The position numbers were made by a program, and so were the translations under genes. Below, piece after piece: positions 21,001-32,727 of a stretch of 64,000 nucleotides of DNA (the stretch's first letter is position 1; each line of letters opens with the position of its first letter). The notes below the pieces were generated by a model. The model did not search any database. It saw only the letters and a list, made by a program, of their open reading frames with translations, and was not told the origin of the DNA. Source of the stretch: Obelidium mucronatum (taxonomy: Eukaryota > Chytridiomycota > Chytridiomycetes > Chytridiales > Chytriomycetaceae); contig JAIVFH010000025.1 of NCBI GenBank assembly GCA_025765595.1, forward strand, positions 1-64,000, read 5' to 3'.

Positions 21001-21952
21001 TCAACGCAGTTGACTCCCTTTTCGTGTCCATTCAAGGTATAATTGGCAACAGAAGTTCCAAACGACCAGACCTGATAATGTGGTAAATGGAAAATCCCCC
21101 CAAAAAAAATATCCCACCTTGACGGTTCCATCAAGAGAAGCACTGGCAAAAGTATTTTGATCTTTTGGGTTGATTGCAATTTGCATCACTAAGTGAGTAT
21201 GTCCTTCAAAAGTCTGCAACGTGTTTTGTTCGTGAGATATTTCGGCTCCCCAGTCCCAGTCGACATGATCACATACCATCATATTTCTCCAGTTCTTGTC
21301 CCAATCCCAAAGCTTAATTGTCATGTCATCCGAAGAGGACAAGACATATGATTGAGTTGGGTGAACAGCAATGCATCGAATGTAATCCTGATGGGCGTCA
21401 AATGCTGTCACCTTCTCATGAGTCTGGTAGTTGAAGACCCGCAAATGCATGTCATCGCCTCCAGCAATGAACCACGACTTCCTCGTAATGAATTTGACAG
21501 CTCGCACTGATTGGACATTAGTAGGGGACAAAAACCCAACGACTCTAATAGAAGGCAAAACGCACAAGGTGCTTCAGTAACTTCGAATGTCTTAACCAAC
21601 GTCTAAGCAAAGCAAAGAATGACGGCGCTATGAGTTTATGAACAGGGTTCTGCTCTAATCTAAAATAAAACCCCAAACCTGGGTTTCGTGGTTCCAAATG
21701 TACGTATTTCCATTGTACAGCGCAGTAATTAGCCACGGTTCTGTAGGATGAAAGTCCAAGGCTTTCACACGGTCGGATCTGTTGGACAGTTTCCTCTGAG
21801 GCAAGTATCGACTGTTTAACACAAGGCCTTGATGGAGGATCTTACAGAGAGATGAAACACACCTTGATTTCAAGACGAAGGGGCTGTATTTATTCAATTG
21901 CGACATTAGCGAATGCAGTATTGCTTTGCAGTGACTGGTTAACACTCACCAT
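18074..21952 (-). CDS. COPB2: Coatomer subunit beta' (COPB2/Sec27)
   Basis: A COPI vesicle coat subunit of the Golgi-ER pathway. N-terminal WD40 repeats follow the family order: [92 protein letters not shown] and [15 protein letters not shown]. The alpha-solenoid follows, then a Pro-rich linker and an acidic C-terminus ending in EEDLDDLLA. The first coding exon is the ATG alone (21950-21952, followed by GTGAGTG), and the second is only 21 nt (21863-21883, PLRLEIK). Together they restore the conserved MxLxIK start. The gene is otherwise normal and full length. Confidence 0.93.
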
Positions 21953-22135
21953 TTTGATGGACTTTTTTTTCGCTCAAATAATCTCAAAATATAAATATCA
22001 ATTCCGTTGAATTAAACTTGACTTATTGAAAGGAAGGAAAAAGGAAGTGGTCTTGAAAAGGAGCCGCATTTCTTTGCAAGATTGTTCCATTGAATGGTTG
22101 GATAGTTTTTTTGTTGAGATTGCCACAGATCCCCA

Positions 22136-25100
22136 ATGACATCCCCCGCCTCAAACAAAAAAACAGACGTGACCATCGCGTTTATCCAAAACTACTGCTA
22201 TTTCGAAAACGTTCAAGTCAATGGCTCCTATGTTACTAACTTTACACTATCATCCGAGCTCTCCTCAGCTGCTCTTGATGACCCTTATTTGAGTTTTATC
22301 TATGCACCGGATTTTGCCATGGCAGCAGCAATCGATCTGATCAACAACGACACGAGCATTCTAAATGACGTCAACATCAGAGTTAAACGTTTTTCAGACT
22401 GTGGGGGGTGGTATCCGGACGTCAAAAACTATTTTGGAATTTCTGGAGGGTTTGCATCAAGTGTTATGGTTGAAGATATTGCAACAAACCACAAGGACGT
22501 AATTGCAGTCATAGGAAATCAATACAGCACGACAGCAAAGTATTGAATGACTACTTGTGCCGTTGATACAGACATTAACGTGTATTCTTGATAGGGGTTC
22601 AGCAGAAGCTCTGTCTTTATACCAGGTGCAACTTGAAGCATTTTACAACTGATGAAAACTTGGCGATTAATTCTTTTGAAATTAGATTCCAAACTGTGGC
22701 GGAGGGACCTACAGCCCAACCTTAAGTTTCAAGGCAAACTATCCGTATTATTTTCGAACAGTTGCCAGTTTGGGAATAGGAGACCACATTTACCAACTTC
22801 TCAAAACATGGAACGTGAAGCGCATAGCCATCATATACGAAAAAGATGATAATATGAGCCTCCAGCTAGCGCGTGATTTCCTGGAATCAATGAGTAGGAA
22901 TGATGTCGAAATCACAGCGAATCTGCCAACAGCAACCCATGTCTCAAACGAAACAATTAAATATCTCAAAACTTCTCTTTTGCGTGCTGATGCAAGGTTT
23001 TTAGTGTGTGGGTATGGATCTGGAGACGTTGACACATTTTTTCGTGTTTTTCCAGATACATTCTGATCATGGGGCTCCAAGGGTACACAACCGAAGTTTA
23101 TATTAACCTTGCCAAGCAGGGGATGGTGGGTAGCCAATATGTATGGCTTGGTTTCCAGTATCCAGATGCATCCATCATTGACGCCGGAGACTTTGGTTAT
23201 TTGAGTGGATATATCATACCATTTACCAAAACATACAGCTTAAATTCGAGCTGGTCACTTGAGCTTTATGAGCGCATGCAAGCCATTGCTGGTTTTGATG
23301 AGGAAGCCGCAACGTAAGGGGCCCTTTCAACTTTACATGTACTAAAGCTTTTGTAAATATGCAGTTTGCAACACCTTACTGCGGATTTAATGACAGGTGA
23401 ATATGTAGATTGCGTAATGTTAATGATGAAAGGTCTGGACAAGGTATCCATTCTGAAGTCACCACGGAACAACTCGATTTAAAATCAACAACTCCAGCTG
23501 TTAAAAAGTAATGAGAACTTTACCCCTCAAATGCTGGCATCTCGGCAGCTTCAGCGTTATATGAATTTCACTTTGTTTCAAAATCTAAGATATTTCGGAT
23601 ACAAGGGCAATCCAGTAGAATTGACCCAGCATGGAGACTTGGCAGCGTAATTAAATACCTCTTTTTTGAAAAATATTTTGAACTTTTGGTTTGCAGGCCA
23701 TACATCTTCAGCAGCTATACAGGCAATGACATTGACAATAACTTCTTTGGGGAGACGAATGCAGAAGCTTCCAATTTCACATACTATAACTCAAGCCCCT
23801 CAATTTTTTATGGAGGTAATTTTATTTGAACTGATCGAGTCATTTTCCTAAAACTCTTTCAGGTGCATCGCGTCCTCCTCTGGACGGTCCCCCAATTCTT
23901 GAAATACCTGAATTTGTTCCCAATATTTCAAATGGAACTGGAGGAGGTATTTTATTTTTCAGCGTCTCTGGGATCCTGCTTTCGTCTGCCAATGTCTGGT
24001 TCACTCAAAAGAATCGACGAAAGAAAACCATTCTTCGGACATCTTACGCGTTCCTTATGCTCATACATATATCATCTCTTATGTTTTCAGTATCGTTGGT
24101 TTGGTTTATCGGTCGACCTACACGGCTTGGATGTCATTTGTCAATGTGGTGCAAGATACTTGGATTCGGAATTCTCATGCCAACCTTAGTTGCCAAAAGT
24201 CACATGGATTACACTCTTATTTTAAGTCGGAAGAGACTTGGTCGCAATAATCGGTTGATTTATATCCAAGCTATCGCTATTGCGGCGGCTATTGTTGGAG
24301 AATTGATTCTCCTCACACTTTGGTCAACACAAGCCAAACCTACAAAAGTCCTGGTATTCAATACACTCAGCTACACAACTTCATACTGCTCGGATCCAGG
24401 ATATTCAAATCCCTATGTAATTGCACTGTTGGTGTACAATTTGGGCCTCGCCCTTATCGCCATCTGGTCGGCTTATTTTTCTCGAGATGCCGAACCTCTA
24501 AACAACGAGTCCACATTCCCGTCTATAATAACAGCTGCGTTTTCAATCGCCGCAGTTCTCATTCTCCCAGTCCTTAACGTCTCATCACCAAGTCCCACCT
24601 CATTCCTCATCCACACTGCAACAATATGGGTTCTTGTGATTACAACGCAGGGCTCAGTCATGATACCAAAATGGGCTTCAATTCACGCCGACAACAGGAA
24701 ACGGAATGCAGAGCTCAAGTCTTTAATGGCTCTAAACAAAAGCAACCAGAGAAACTCTTCTGTAGTAGCCGCAGCTGTTGCTCCCAAGATGCGGAACAGT
24801 GTAACAGGAATCCCCGCAATCGCAGTGACTGAAGCGTCATCGTTCCTCCCTCAACAGAAGAGAAATTCAGAGTCGTTTGAGAGTCCCAGGAATTGGCGAG
24901 GCATCTTGAGCACAGCTGTAGGAGGGAACGTGGTCGGTCGAATAAGTTCGACAAGGAATAGTAACTCTGCGACGGCTAAAAAAGTGGCAGTGGATAAACG
25001 ACCAATCAATGTACAATACCTGGTTCGGGACCCCCGCCCTTCTTTTGAATTGCATCTTCCCGATTGGAAACTAAATATCTTTTTTTTTGTAAGGGAGTAA

Positions 25101-25468
25101 GTTGCGTGAACGTTCAGAGCTCAAAGAATATTTCAACTACACTCGGCTCATTTTGGCAGCTTTCCGAAATCCTGCTCATCACGTGCCGAGACAAATCATG
25201 GCTGTATGCCTTTGGAAACGATTCCATATGCTGTCTGCCTGTCATAGAGGAAACCAAATTCAAAAAAGAATCTCCTCCTAGTTCTAAGGGCGTCAAGTTT
25301 GGGGAGGGCAAAGGCGGTGGTCACTTTGTTTGGATTTTGGAAGAACCTGGATCAAACAAGAAGCAACAAAAACATTACAAACCAAACAAGATTACATGGA
25401 AAATGGAGTTTCAAACTCGTGAGCGGATGGAAGAATTTTTAAACATCTTTGCGCGTCTTAAAGAATAA
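22136..25468 (+). CDS. Class C (GABA-B-like) G-protein-coupled receptor
   Basis: A multi-exon gene. The N-terminal 400-500 residues form a periplasmic-binding/ANF-receptor-like ectodomain (TYSPTLSFKANYPYYFRTVASLG, VKRIAIIYEKDD). A seven-helix membrane region starts near 23950 (ILFFSVSGILLSSANVWF) and includes CHLSMWCKILGFGILMP and MDYTLILSRKRLGRNN. The tail is long, basic and Ser-rich. The last exon (from about 25161) ends with a beta-rich stretch and a final helix (RERMEEFLNIFARLKE) that looks like a PH domain. No signal peptide is seen at the chosen ATG, so a short upstream exon may be missing. Class C receptors of this kind are known in zoosporic fungi; the ligand is unknown. Confidence 0.82.
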
Positions 25469-25983
25469 ACAGAATGCAACAAAATAACACTGAGCCGCCA
25501 TCGGATCCAACAAGACAGGCACAAGGTTGATTTTGATTGCGACATTCAAATAGCTTGAGAAACACTCTCAGATTTTATTCCACAAAAAATACTGGCAACA
25601 AAAATGAAAGCAAACTGCAACAAAAATTTGAGTTAGTTTTTTAACAAAAGGAACAAAGAGACAAGCTGTGTGCGTTTGTGTATAGACGTCCCATCAGGTC
25701 AAGTAAGTTGTTCTCATATAGCCAAGGCATCTCTACAGGAAACTAACAAGTGTATCACCCATCCCACCAAACTGAGCACAGGAAACAGAGGGGGAAAGAG
25801 CCCTCAATTTGGCAGAATTCGATTCCATGGAAGAAACAAGCCTCCAAACCAACATCCCTTCAACTCTTCAATCGCAAAAAAAAAAGGATCTTGCTCTTCG
25901 AGCAGTCGAAAATAGAATCTCGCAAGAAAAGGAAAATAAACAAGAAGACGTAAAAGCATCGCAGAAAACTACATGACGGCCAT
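25469..25983. other. Intergenic, no feature seen
   Basis: 515 bp between two convergent genes, A/T-rich and purine-rich on the plus strand. No conserved frame, RNA gene or repeat was recognised. Confidence 0.5.
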
Positions 25984-26532
25984 TCAATCCTCCTCTTCCT
26001 TTTCAAGTAAGTCACAAACCAACATCTCCCCCAAATTCTTCTCAAATGAATCGGTGTATACAAGAAAGATAGGAATGAGAAGAGTGGATTCAACAGAGAG
26101 CAACACCTCCACCAATGTCAACAGATGAGGAGTAGCTGCAAGAGGTAAAATAAAGCCTCCAGCAACATGATATCCCACACCTCATAAAAAAAAACAATAT
26201 TCACCCTACAAACCGCCGAATAACTCCAACACTAATTCTCGCTTGGATTTCGACTCAGCAAAACAAGGGGGGTCAAAGGAAAGAAGAGACAAAAGTCTCT
26301 CCTTTTTGTAGTATAATCCAAAGAGAACTTGCTTTCACTTCACATTCACGACTTAAAATTTGCTTGCTCCATCAAATCTCACCCCCTCCCTTACCCAGCG
26401 TAACATGTACGCTTCCGCCTTATACTCCACAAATTCATGGATGAGAATCGAGAGTCTAAATGGAAGCATGATGCAGCAAACAAACTCCAGCCAAAGCAAA
26501 AGGAAGTGACGGAACAAAATTCCTTCGGAACT
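25984..26532 (-). CDS. Unknown multi-pass membrane protein, 3' exons
   Basis: Three exons join in frame across good GT-AG introns. The first (about 26532-26403) reads FRHFLLLWLEFVCCIMLPFR and so on to YMLRW. The second reads QVLFGLYYKKERLLSLLSFD up to LELFGG. The third starts VGYHVAGGFILPLAATPHLL and ends DLLEKEEED followed by TGA at 25984. Several hydrophobic segments alternate with charged loops, and the C-terminus is acidic. No family was recognised. Exons further upstream were not resolved. A possible first exon with a signal-like run starts at an ATG at 26924, but I could not connect it. Confidence 0.5.
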
Positions 26533-27167
26533 GACGGAAGGGGGGAGAGAGAGGATAATATCTGCACGGCCTTACAACCAACATCCACAAAGCTCTCAGA
26601 TGCCGCTCAAGATTAACATGCATTTCAAAAATAATTCGCACACCCAAAAGGAGGCGAGGCATTGACACTCTTCATCCACCTCATCTCACACTATACTTTC
26701 ATGCCAACACCAACCCCAAGAAAAAAGTAGGATTGAAATGAAAGTCAAAGAATTTAAAGTTCCTCGCTATTCAAAGAGAAAAGGAGAAAGGGGCCATCAA
26801 GAGTTGACCACAACCCAAACTAGCTACCTTCCCATTCAAGCAAGACACCAAAAACAGAAAAGCAAAACAATCTAAATGCAAAAGAAGAGGAAGAAAAAGG
26901 AAGGAAAGAGATCTCGCACTCATTGAAGAAGCTAAGACTGCCACAGACCCCCCTCCTCTGCAACCATTCGCTCAACAACGAAGAAGGGGCCACTCGCTAA
27001 CTTCTGCAAATAATACCCAGGCCTCGAACCTTTTACAGTTGTTCATCATGTGGGAAACACACAGCTTGTGGAGGGGTGGAAGGAAGGGATGAACTCACTA
27101 TAAAGAGACATGCGGAGTCCAATTGTCTTAATCTTCAAACGCCGCAAGAAAATATTTGATTTTTTGT
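26533..27167. other. Unresolved stretch upstream of the membrane-protein exons
   Basis: 635 bp between the unknown membrane-protein exons and the 3' end of the signal peptidase gene. It probably holds the 5' exons of the former; several plausible donor and acceptor sites exist but none gives a convincing continuous protein. No repeat or RNA gene was seen. Confidence 0.4.
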
Positions 27168-27959
27168 TTACTTCTTCTTTTGATCGACAGCAGGAAGTGT
27201 AACGAGTGTTGGAGCTGACTTGTCTGCAATCAAGAACCCAACATGTGGCATAATGTCCCAATGCAATGTCAAATTTGCTTCAACGCCACTAAATAAAAGA
27301 AGAACCCAAACAAACGACGGTTAATGGTATATAGTGACAGCAAGAGAGTGGGTTACTCAACGCAATCTTGTTGCTGATATCCGAGAGCAAGTATTTGCAC
27401 TTTTTTCTCTTCAATTTGATGGTTGATTCTTCTTTGGAGGTAATAATGTCGTCCCAGAGCGTTACTTGGTTGAAGTTCTGTATTTTTGGTTTTAACATCA
27501 AGTGGAGAACTTTCATTGGTTGTTTACGTGAGAGTCGGTTCTGTATTCGGCAACGAGGAAAACAAAAAGTTGCTTCGTGTTCCAATTGAATAGCGGCGAT
27601 AGATCTGTTTGGGCATTGAGTAGTTGGCGACCGGCCGGTGTTTAAGTGAGGTTACCTGCGTTTAAGTCGAAGTGGACAGTTGCCAGCTCCGTCAACGGCT
27701 TCTTCTGATCGTAATAATAACCCAGCCGTCCCATTTTTCTATCAACGCGGTAGTCATGAGGAAGGCACGGGTTGCATTTAAATCGAGAATTGCGAACATA
27801 CACTGATGCTTTGGCCATGTTCACATTGACCGAGGGCGTCGAAGCGGAGTAGAGTAGAGCCGGTCCAGTGATAGCAACGACCGCGAGGACGCCAAAGAAG
27901 ACGGAAGAGAAGAAGGATGTGACGGCATTCAGTCGATTGAGACTTGTACTCAACGACAT
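27168..27959 (-). CDS. SPCS3: Signal peptidase complex subunit 3 (SPC22/23)
   Basis: A single-pass type II ER membrane protein of the signal peptidase complex. The N-terminal helix (SFFSSVFFGVLAVVAITGPALL) is followed by the luminal domain: FDLNAG, LSPLFNWNTKQLFVFLVAEY, NQVTLWDDII, and the last exon with LTLHWDIMPHVGFL. All are hallmarks of the family, joined through four exons. The ATG at 27957-27959 lies inside a 52-bp unit that is duplicated directly upstream, so a second ATG (28009-28011) opens a short upstream frame of 11 codons. Confidence 0.9.
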
Positions 27960-28054
27960 TTTTATGAAATTAAGCTTATATTATATTTGGTCCGACTCTC
28001 CTCAACGACATTTTTATGAAATTAAGCTTATATTATATTTGGTCCGACTCTCCT
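27951..28054. repeat. 52-bp exact tandem duplication at a start codon
   Basis: 27951-28002 and 28003-28054 are identical. The unit begins with the first codons and ATG of SPCS3 and ends in the stop codon of SDE2. It therefore duplicates the whole 5' leader of SPCS3. Confidence 0.95.
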
Positions 28055-28835
28055 AATTTCTCTCCTCTTCGCTTTCCTCATTGTCTTCGTCTTCGTCGCT
28101 GTCAGAGTCGTCTCCCCTACATCGACAACGCTTCAGTCGGTTGCAATAGGCTCGTGTGGAAAAAACCATATCCATACCAAACACGCTTCTTGGTCACAGT
28201 AGCTGTCGCGGGAGCACTTGTCTTTTTGGCTTTAAGGAGGGGAACCGACTTTTTTTGCAATGCTGCATAATACAAGGCAGTTAGTGCGACTTATGCGCGT
28301 AGAACCAACAAGACCCACCCTTTTTCACCGTGTCCTTAACATCATCGAGTACTTGTTCGTGCTGTTTCCCGAAAAATGAACAAGGTTTCCATTAAACTCT
28401 ATCAATCGAGGGACAGTCGAACGATTCACGGAATCCACCAGCAATCCAATGTATATACCGTTTCTTCAAACTCTGGATCGTCGTATCTGATTTTCTTCAC
28501 TTCTGGCTCCTTGAGGCCCTTTTCGATCTTTGCCTTAAGCTCCTCCTTCAGCTTGCGCTTCCGCTCGGGCTCGGCCTCCTTGTAGTCGGCGATTCTAAGC
28601 GGCGCCAGTCAGAAACACGCAAAGACCGCACACACAGCACCAACTTCTTGGCGTCGTTGACGGTCTTCAGGCGCCGCCCGGACAGGTCGCGGCACGCCTC
28701 GAAGTTCGTCGTCTTCTGGCTCGCCATGCGGCCGCCCTGCGCGCGCAGCATCGAGCCGAAGCCGCCCTTGCCGCCGCGGAGGCGCAGCGGCGGCGCGGCG
28801 GCGGCGGCAGTCGGAGGGGCGTCCATTGTGGCCAT
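28053..28835 (-). CDS. SDE2: SDE2-like splicing/genome-stability factor, without Ubl
   Basis: The start of the mature SDE2 domain is unmistakable: [20 protein letters not shown], then the conserved [18 protein letters not shown]. Coiled, charged exons follow ([20 protein letters not shown], then [15 protein letters not shown]). The last exon is acidic ([19 protein letters not shown]) and stops at 28053. In other species SDE2 is made as a ubiquitin-like fusion cut after GG to expose Lys. Here only about 20 residues (Ala/Pro-rich) precede the GG|K site, and the 186 bp up to the divergent SSRP1 start leave no room for a ubiquitin fold. The first exon is very GC-rich. Confidence 0.85.
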
Positions 28836-29021
28836 TTTAATGCAGTGTTTTTAAGTTTTAGTAAACACCACCGATGTCTCTCTGTTTCTTGTTTATTCTA
28901 TTGTTTATTCGCAGAGAATTAAAACATCTGCTTGGGTCTTGCTTCAAGTTGCTTGGTGTCCAGACTGCTTCTGTGCAAATAATAAATAACAATAAAGAAA
29001 TAGTCTTACTTCGAAAACCAA
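28836..29021. promoter_or_regulatory. Divergent promoter region, SDE2 / SSRP1
   Basis: 186 bp between two divergent start codons, A/T-rich. No specific motif was recognised. Confidence 0.45.
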
Positions 29022-31927
29022 ATGATGGGTGACGCTCCACGAATCCAAAATACATATGAGAACATCTTCATTGGTGGCAAGAATGGACCGCAGGTTTGTT
29101 GTCTGTTGGCTCTGCTTGCTTGTTTTCCAGCAGCTGCTCTTGTCCAGACAGCACTCACACCAACCAAACAAAAAACTGCGCTCTAGGTTATGGGCAAATT
29201 CAAACTTGCCGAAGCGGGAATTGGTTTCCAAGAGGTTGTTTCCAAGAAGGTTGTGACAATGCGGGGCCAGGACATCCGCCGCTCCGTCTGGCAACGGTGC
29301 GCAAAGGACTTTGAGCTTCGCATTGAACTCGCGAATGGAACAGTGCACAAGTTTGACGGCTTTTCTCGAGACGTACGATGACTGTTTTTCGCCTTGTATC
29401 CAAGTTTAATTCGTGTTAACACCTTTTGTTTGTGGTGTAGTCTTTCGATGCCGTGGCCGAATCATTGCGACACCATTACGGCATCGAGCTGGAGGCCAGG
29501 GACACTGCTCTCAGAGGCTACAACTGGGGAAAGGCAGAGTTCCAAGGCTCGTATCTGGCCTTCAACATTGGCCAGAAACCCGCTTTCGAAATCCCTCTAA
29601 CAGAGGTTGCCAACACTGCTCCCATTGGTAAAAACGATGTTTCGATTGAGTTTGTACAGCCAGAGCCACTTGCGCCTACCGAACCCGGTGGCAGACCTCC
29701 TCGCATCAAGGAAGACTGCTTGGTTGAAGTCCACTTCCACATTCCCGGAATGGCACTCCAATCACAGGTGGATGAATCTGGAAAACAAATGAAAGACAAG
29801 GACGCGTTGGTATTGAAGGAAGGAGGGGAGGAGGGTGAAATTGATGAAGAACCGGTTTTGGGTGACGATGGCGAAGCTTTAACTGCTGCTGCCCTGTTCT
29901 GTGACACCATTAAAATGAGAGCCGACGTTGGTGCTGCTCAAGGCGAATCTCTTGTTACTTTCGACGATCTGCTGTGCCTGACCCCACGGTATTCATTTTT
30001 ATTCACAACGCCTAGCATTGACTGATAGATATCATTTATGTGTAGTGGGCGATTCGAGGTGGATATGTTTGCCACATTTTTCCGTATTCGTGGAAAGTCG
30101 AACGACTACAGAATCTTGTTCAATTCTATTAAGCGCATGTTCTTGCTTCCGAAGCCAGGTATAGACTGTCATTTTCTTTGAGCTGCGTTGATTCTGATCA
30201 TCATTTCTTTTAATTATCATTGCTTATGATTAGATGAGTTGCACACAATGTTTGTGATTCAATTGGATCCTCCATTGCGTCAAGGTCAAACCCGATACCC
30301 ATTCTTGGTCTTTCAGTTTGATCGCGATGAAGAAATTGACGCTGAAATTAAGTTGGACCAGTAAGTTCTTGCTTTGAGCCTCTTTTCAGTTGGTCTCGTA
30401 GTTTAATTTGCTGCTTCAGAGAGGCAATCACTGCCCAGTACGATACCCGTCTTCGTAAGGATTACGATGGCCCTGTGTTCATGGTCGTCTCTGAGATTTT
30501 CAAGGGTCTGTCCAATATCAACATTATCACACCTGGAATGAGTTATAAGAGGTGAAAAGAAACAAAAATCCCAAAACTCAAAGCACTAAATACATCCCGG
30601 CAAACCAAAAAAAAAAAAAATCAACCTCCACCAGCACACAAAATCATGCGGGAGTCAAATGTGCTCTCAAAGCAAACGAAGCTTTCTTGTATCCCTTGGA
30701 AAAGTCATTTGTCTCAGTTCCAAAGCCAGCCACGTTGATTCCACACGCAGATGTCAATTCAGTCACGTTTTCCCGTGTTAACAGTGCAAGCTCCTCAACC
30801 AAGACGATTGAAATGAAGATTAGCACAGCCGGTGGAGAATATGCTTACACATCGATTTCAAGGTTTTGTGTTCATTCATATAGTTGCAGTGTGACTGGGG
30901 TTTTTGATACTTGCTTTTTTTATTCCTTCCTTTCTCCCCTTTTGCAAAAGAGAGGAGTATCAGAACCTTGCTGAATACTGCCGCAACAAAAAGCTCCGTG
31001 TGACCACCGAAATTGGCGATGGACAAGGATACGACGCGATGGACACGGATGAAGAAGATGAAGGCGGAGATGGCAAGAAGAGAAAGCGCATCCAGAACTT
31101 GAAGGATCCATTGAGTGGAGGTGGTGATTTGGATGACTCTGAAAGCGGTTTGTTCCTTTTTTAATCCTCTTCTTCCCGTTTTGTGCCATTTTACTTAAAA
31201 ATCCAACTCCCCCCCCCCCCCCCCCCCCCCCCCGTCAAACGAAACAGAGGACGAAGACTTCCAGGACAAGGACAGCGATAGTGACGTTGACTTGGAGTAC
31301 GACACGGATGCATCGTCGGACGGTGATTCAGATGATGAAGACGGGTCTGCAGCTGGATCCGATGGTAACGCCAGTGAGGAAGAGACTGAAGTTGCCAAAC
31401 CAGAAAAAAAGGAGAAGAAGAAGAAGGAAAAAAGCTCGTCGTCTTCTGTATCCAAGAGTGGTGGTGGTGGTGGTGAACCTGAAAAGAAGAAGGCGAAGAA
31501 AGACCCCAATGCCCCCAAAGGAGCATCATCATCGTTCATCCTTTATTCAAACGCAATGAGGAACAGAATCAAGGAAGACGAGCCAAGTTTGAGCATGACT
31601 GATATTTCAAAGAAGATTGGTGCTTTGTGGAAGGAGGTTAGCGCTGACGAGAAGAAGGTACAATAATCGTTTGGTCTGCAAGGAAGGGACTTTGTATTGA
31701 CGACGGCAATCACTGTATTTTTTATTTTGCAGAAATACGAAGATCTCGCGGCTAAAGACAAGGAGCGTTACAAGCGTGAAATGGCGGCTTGGGAAGCTGG
31801 AGGCAAGAAAACCTCGTCATCATCAGCATCTGGCGATAAGAAGAAATCGTCTTCTTCTTCTACGGATAACTCACCACCAAAGAGCGAGAAAGTCAAGAGC
31901 TCTGAATTTGTGGAGGATGACGATTAA
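29022..31927 (+). CDS. SSRP1: FACT complex subunit SSRP1 (with HMG box)
   Basis: A histone chaperone subunit for transcription and replication through nucleosomes. In order: an N-terminal PH-like domain ([45 protein letters not shown]), the tandem PH middle domain ([57 protein letters not shown]), an acidic region, a Lys/Ser-rich linker, and a C-terminal HMG box ([19 protein letters not shown] ... [16 protein letters not shown]). The HMG box is fused, as in animals and plants; Saccharomyces Pob3 keeps it on a separate protein. Nine or so introns; one holds 25 consecutive C. ATG 29022 is followed at once by a second ATG. Confidence 0.95.
31209..31233. repeat. Poly-C tract, 25 nt
   Basis: A homopolymer within an SSRP1 intron, on the sense strand and shortly before the 3' splice site. 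Confidence 0.9.
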
Positions 31928-32223
31928 GCGTTGGTTCTTTTTTTGTTTTGAAATGAGTAACCCTGTGGAGTGGGAAACATAATTTGATATTCTGTTGATT
32001 TATTGGGGAATAAAGTACTTTCCCGTTGTTCTAAAAACGTCAAGGTTTCGGCATTCTCAAAGCGTTCGAGTACAAGGACTACTTTCCACTACTTTTACTC
32101 CACAAGTTCTTGTTGAAGAAAACCTAGAGTCTTCATTGCCCATTGCCAATTGCATAACAATAACTGAAAAATGATCTGAGGCAGGGTTGATTTTATTGAC
32201 TGTGTGGTAACTCGTTGATACAA

Positions 32224-32665
32224 TTATTGTGCCTGTCGGTCCTTTGCAACTTGGTTGAAGACCCCAATAATAACTTTCGAAGAGTCAATAAATCGATCGA
32301 CGCAGTTTGTCATGCAGGCTAGCAGTATCGAGTAATGTGTTAGCATTTTGCTCTTTTGGATATGTGTTGAACACATACATTCATCGTAGCGATCCAAACC
32401 AGTCTTCACCTTCGAGTTAACGATGCATTTGTCCCAACAGATGTCCGTAAATTGCTGGAGGAAGGGGTCAGTAGCAGATATATGGACATTACAAATGATG
32501 TTAACATTACATGGACTTGACTTTGGAACGCTGCTCGCTGCTGTTCTTCTTGCACAAACTGGGCAACTTCTGAGTCATGCAACGGGGCAGTGGATTGGTT
32601 TAAAGCAGCCGACTCAGATCGTCACTTCTTTTACCTTTCTTTTCGCGTTCTGATAGATTCTCCAT
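32224..32665 (-). CDS. TIM8: Mitochondrial import chaperone Tim8
   Basis: A small intermembrane-space chaperone that, with Tim13, escorts membrane proteins to TIM22. Four short exons assemble a protein of about 88 residues: MENLSEREKK, EVAQFVQEEQQRAAFQSQVH, QFTDICWDKC and CMTNCVDRFIDSS. The twin CX3C motifs (CWDKC and CMTNC) are the family signature. The 31928-32223 gap downstream shows nothing. Confidence 0.88.
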
Positions 32666-32727
32666 TATTATTTGGTTTATTTTATTAAATATTTATTTCT
32701 AATAATTTTTTTAATACAAACAAACAT
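32666..32727. promoter_or_regulatory. Divergent promoter, Tim8 / Elongin-B-like (62 bp)
   Basis: Only 62 A/T-rich base pairs separate the two divergent ATGs, so both genes must share core promoter sequence. Confidence 0.45.

Noticed and set aside
26750..26924. Signal-peptide-like frame starting MSARSLSFLFLPLLL
   Set aside because: It could be a first exon of the unknown membrane gene, but no splice path joining it in frame was convincing.
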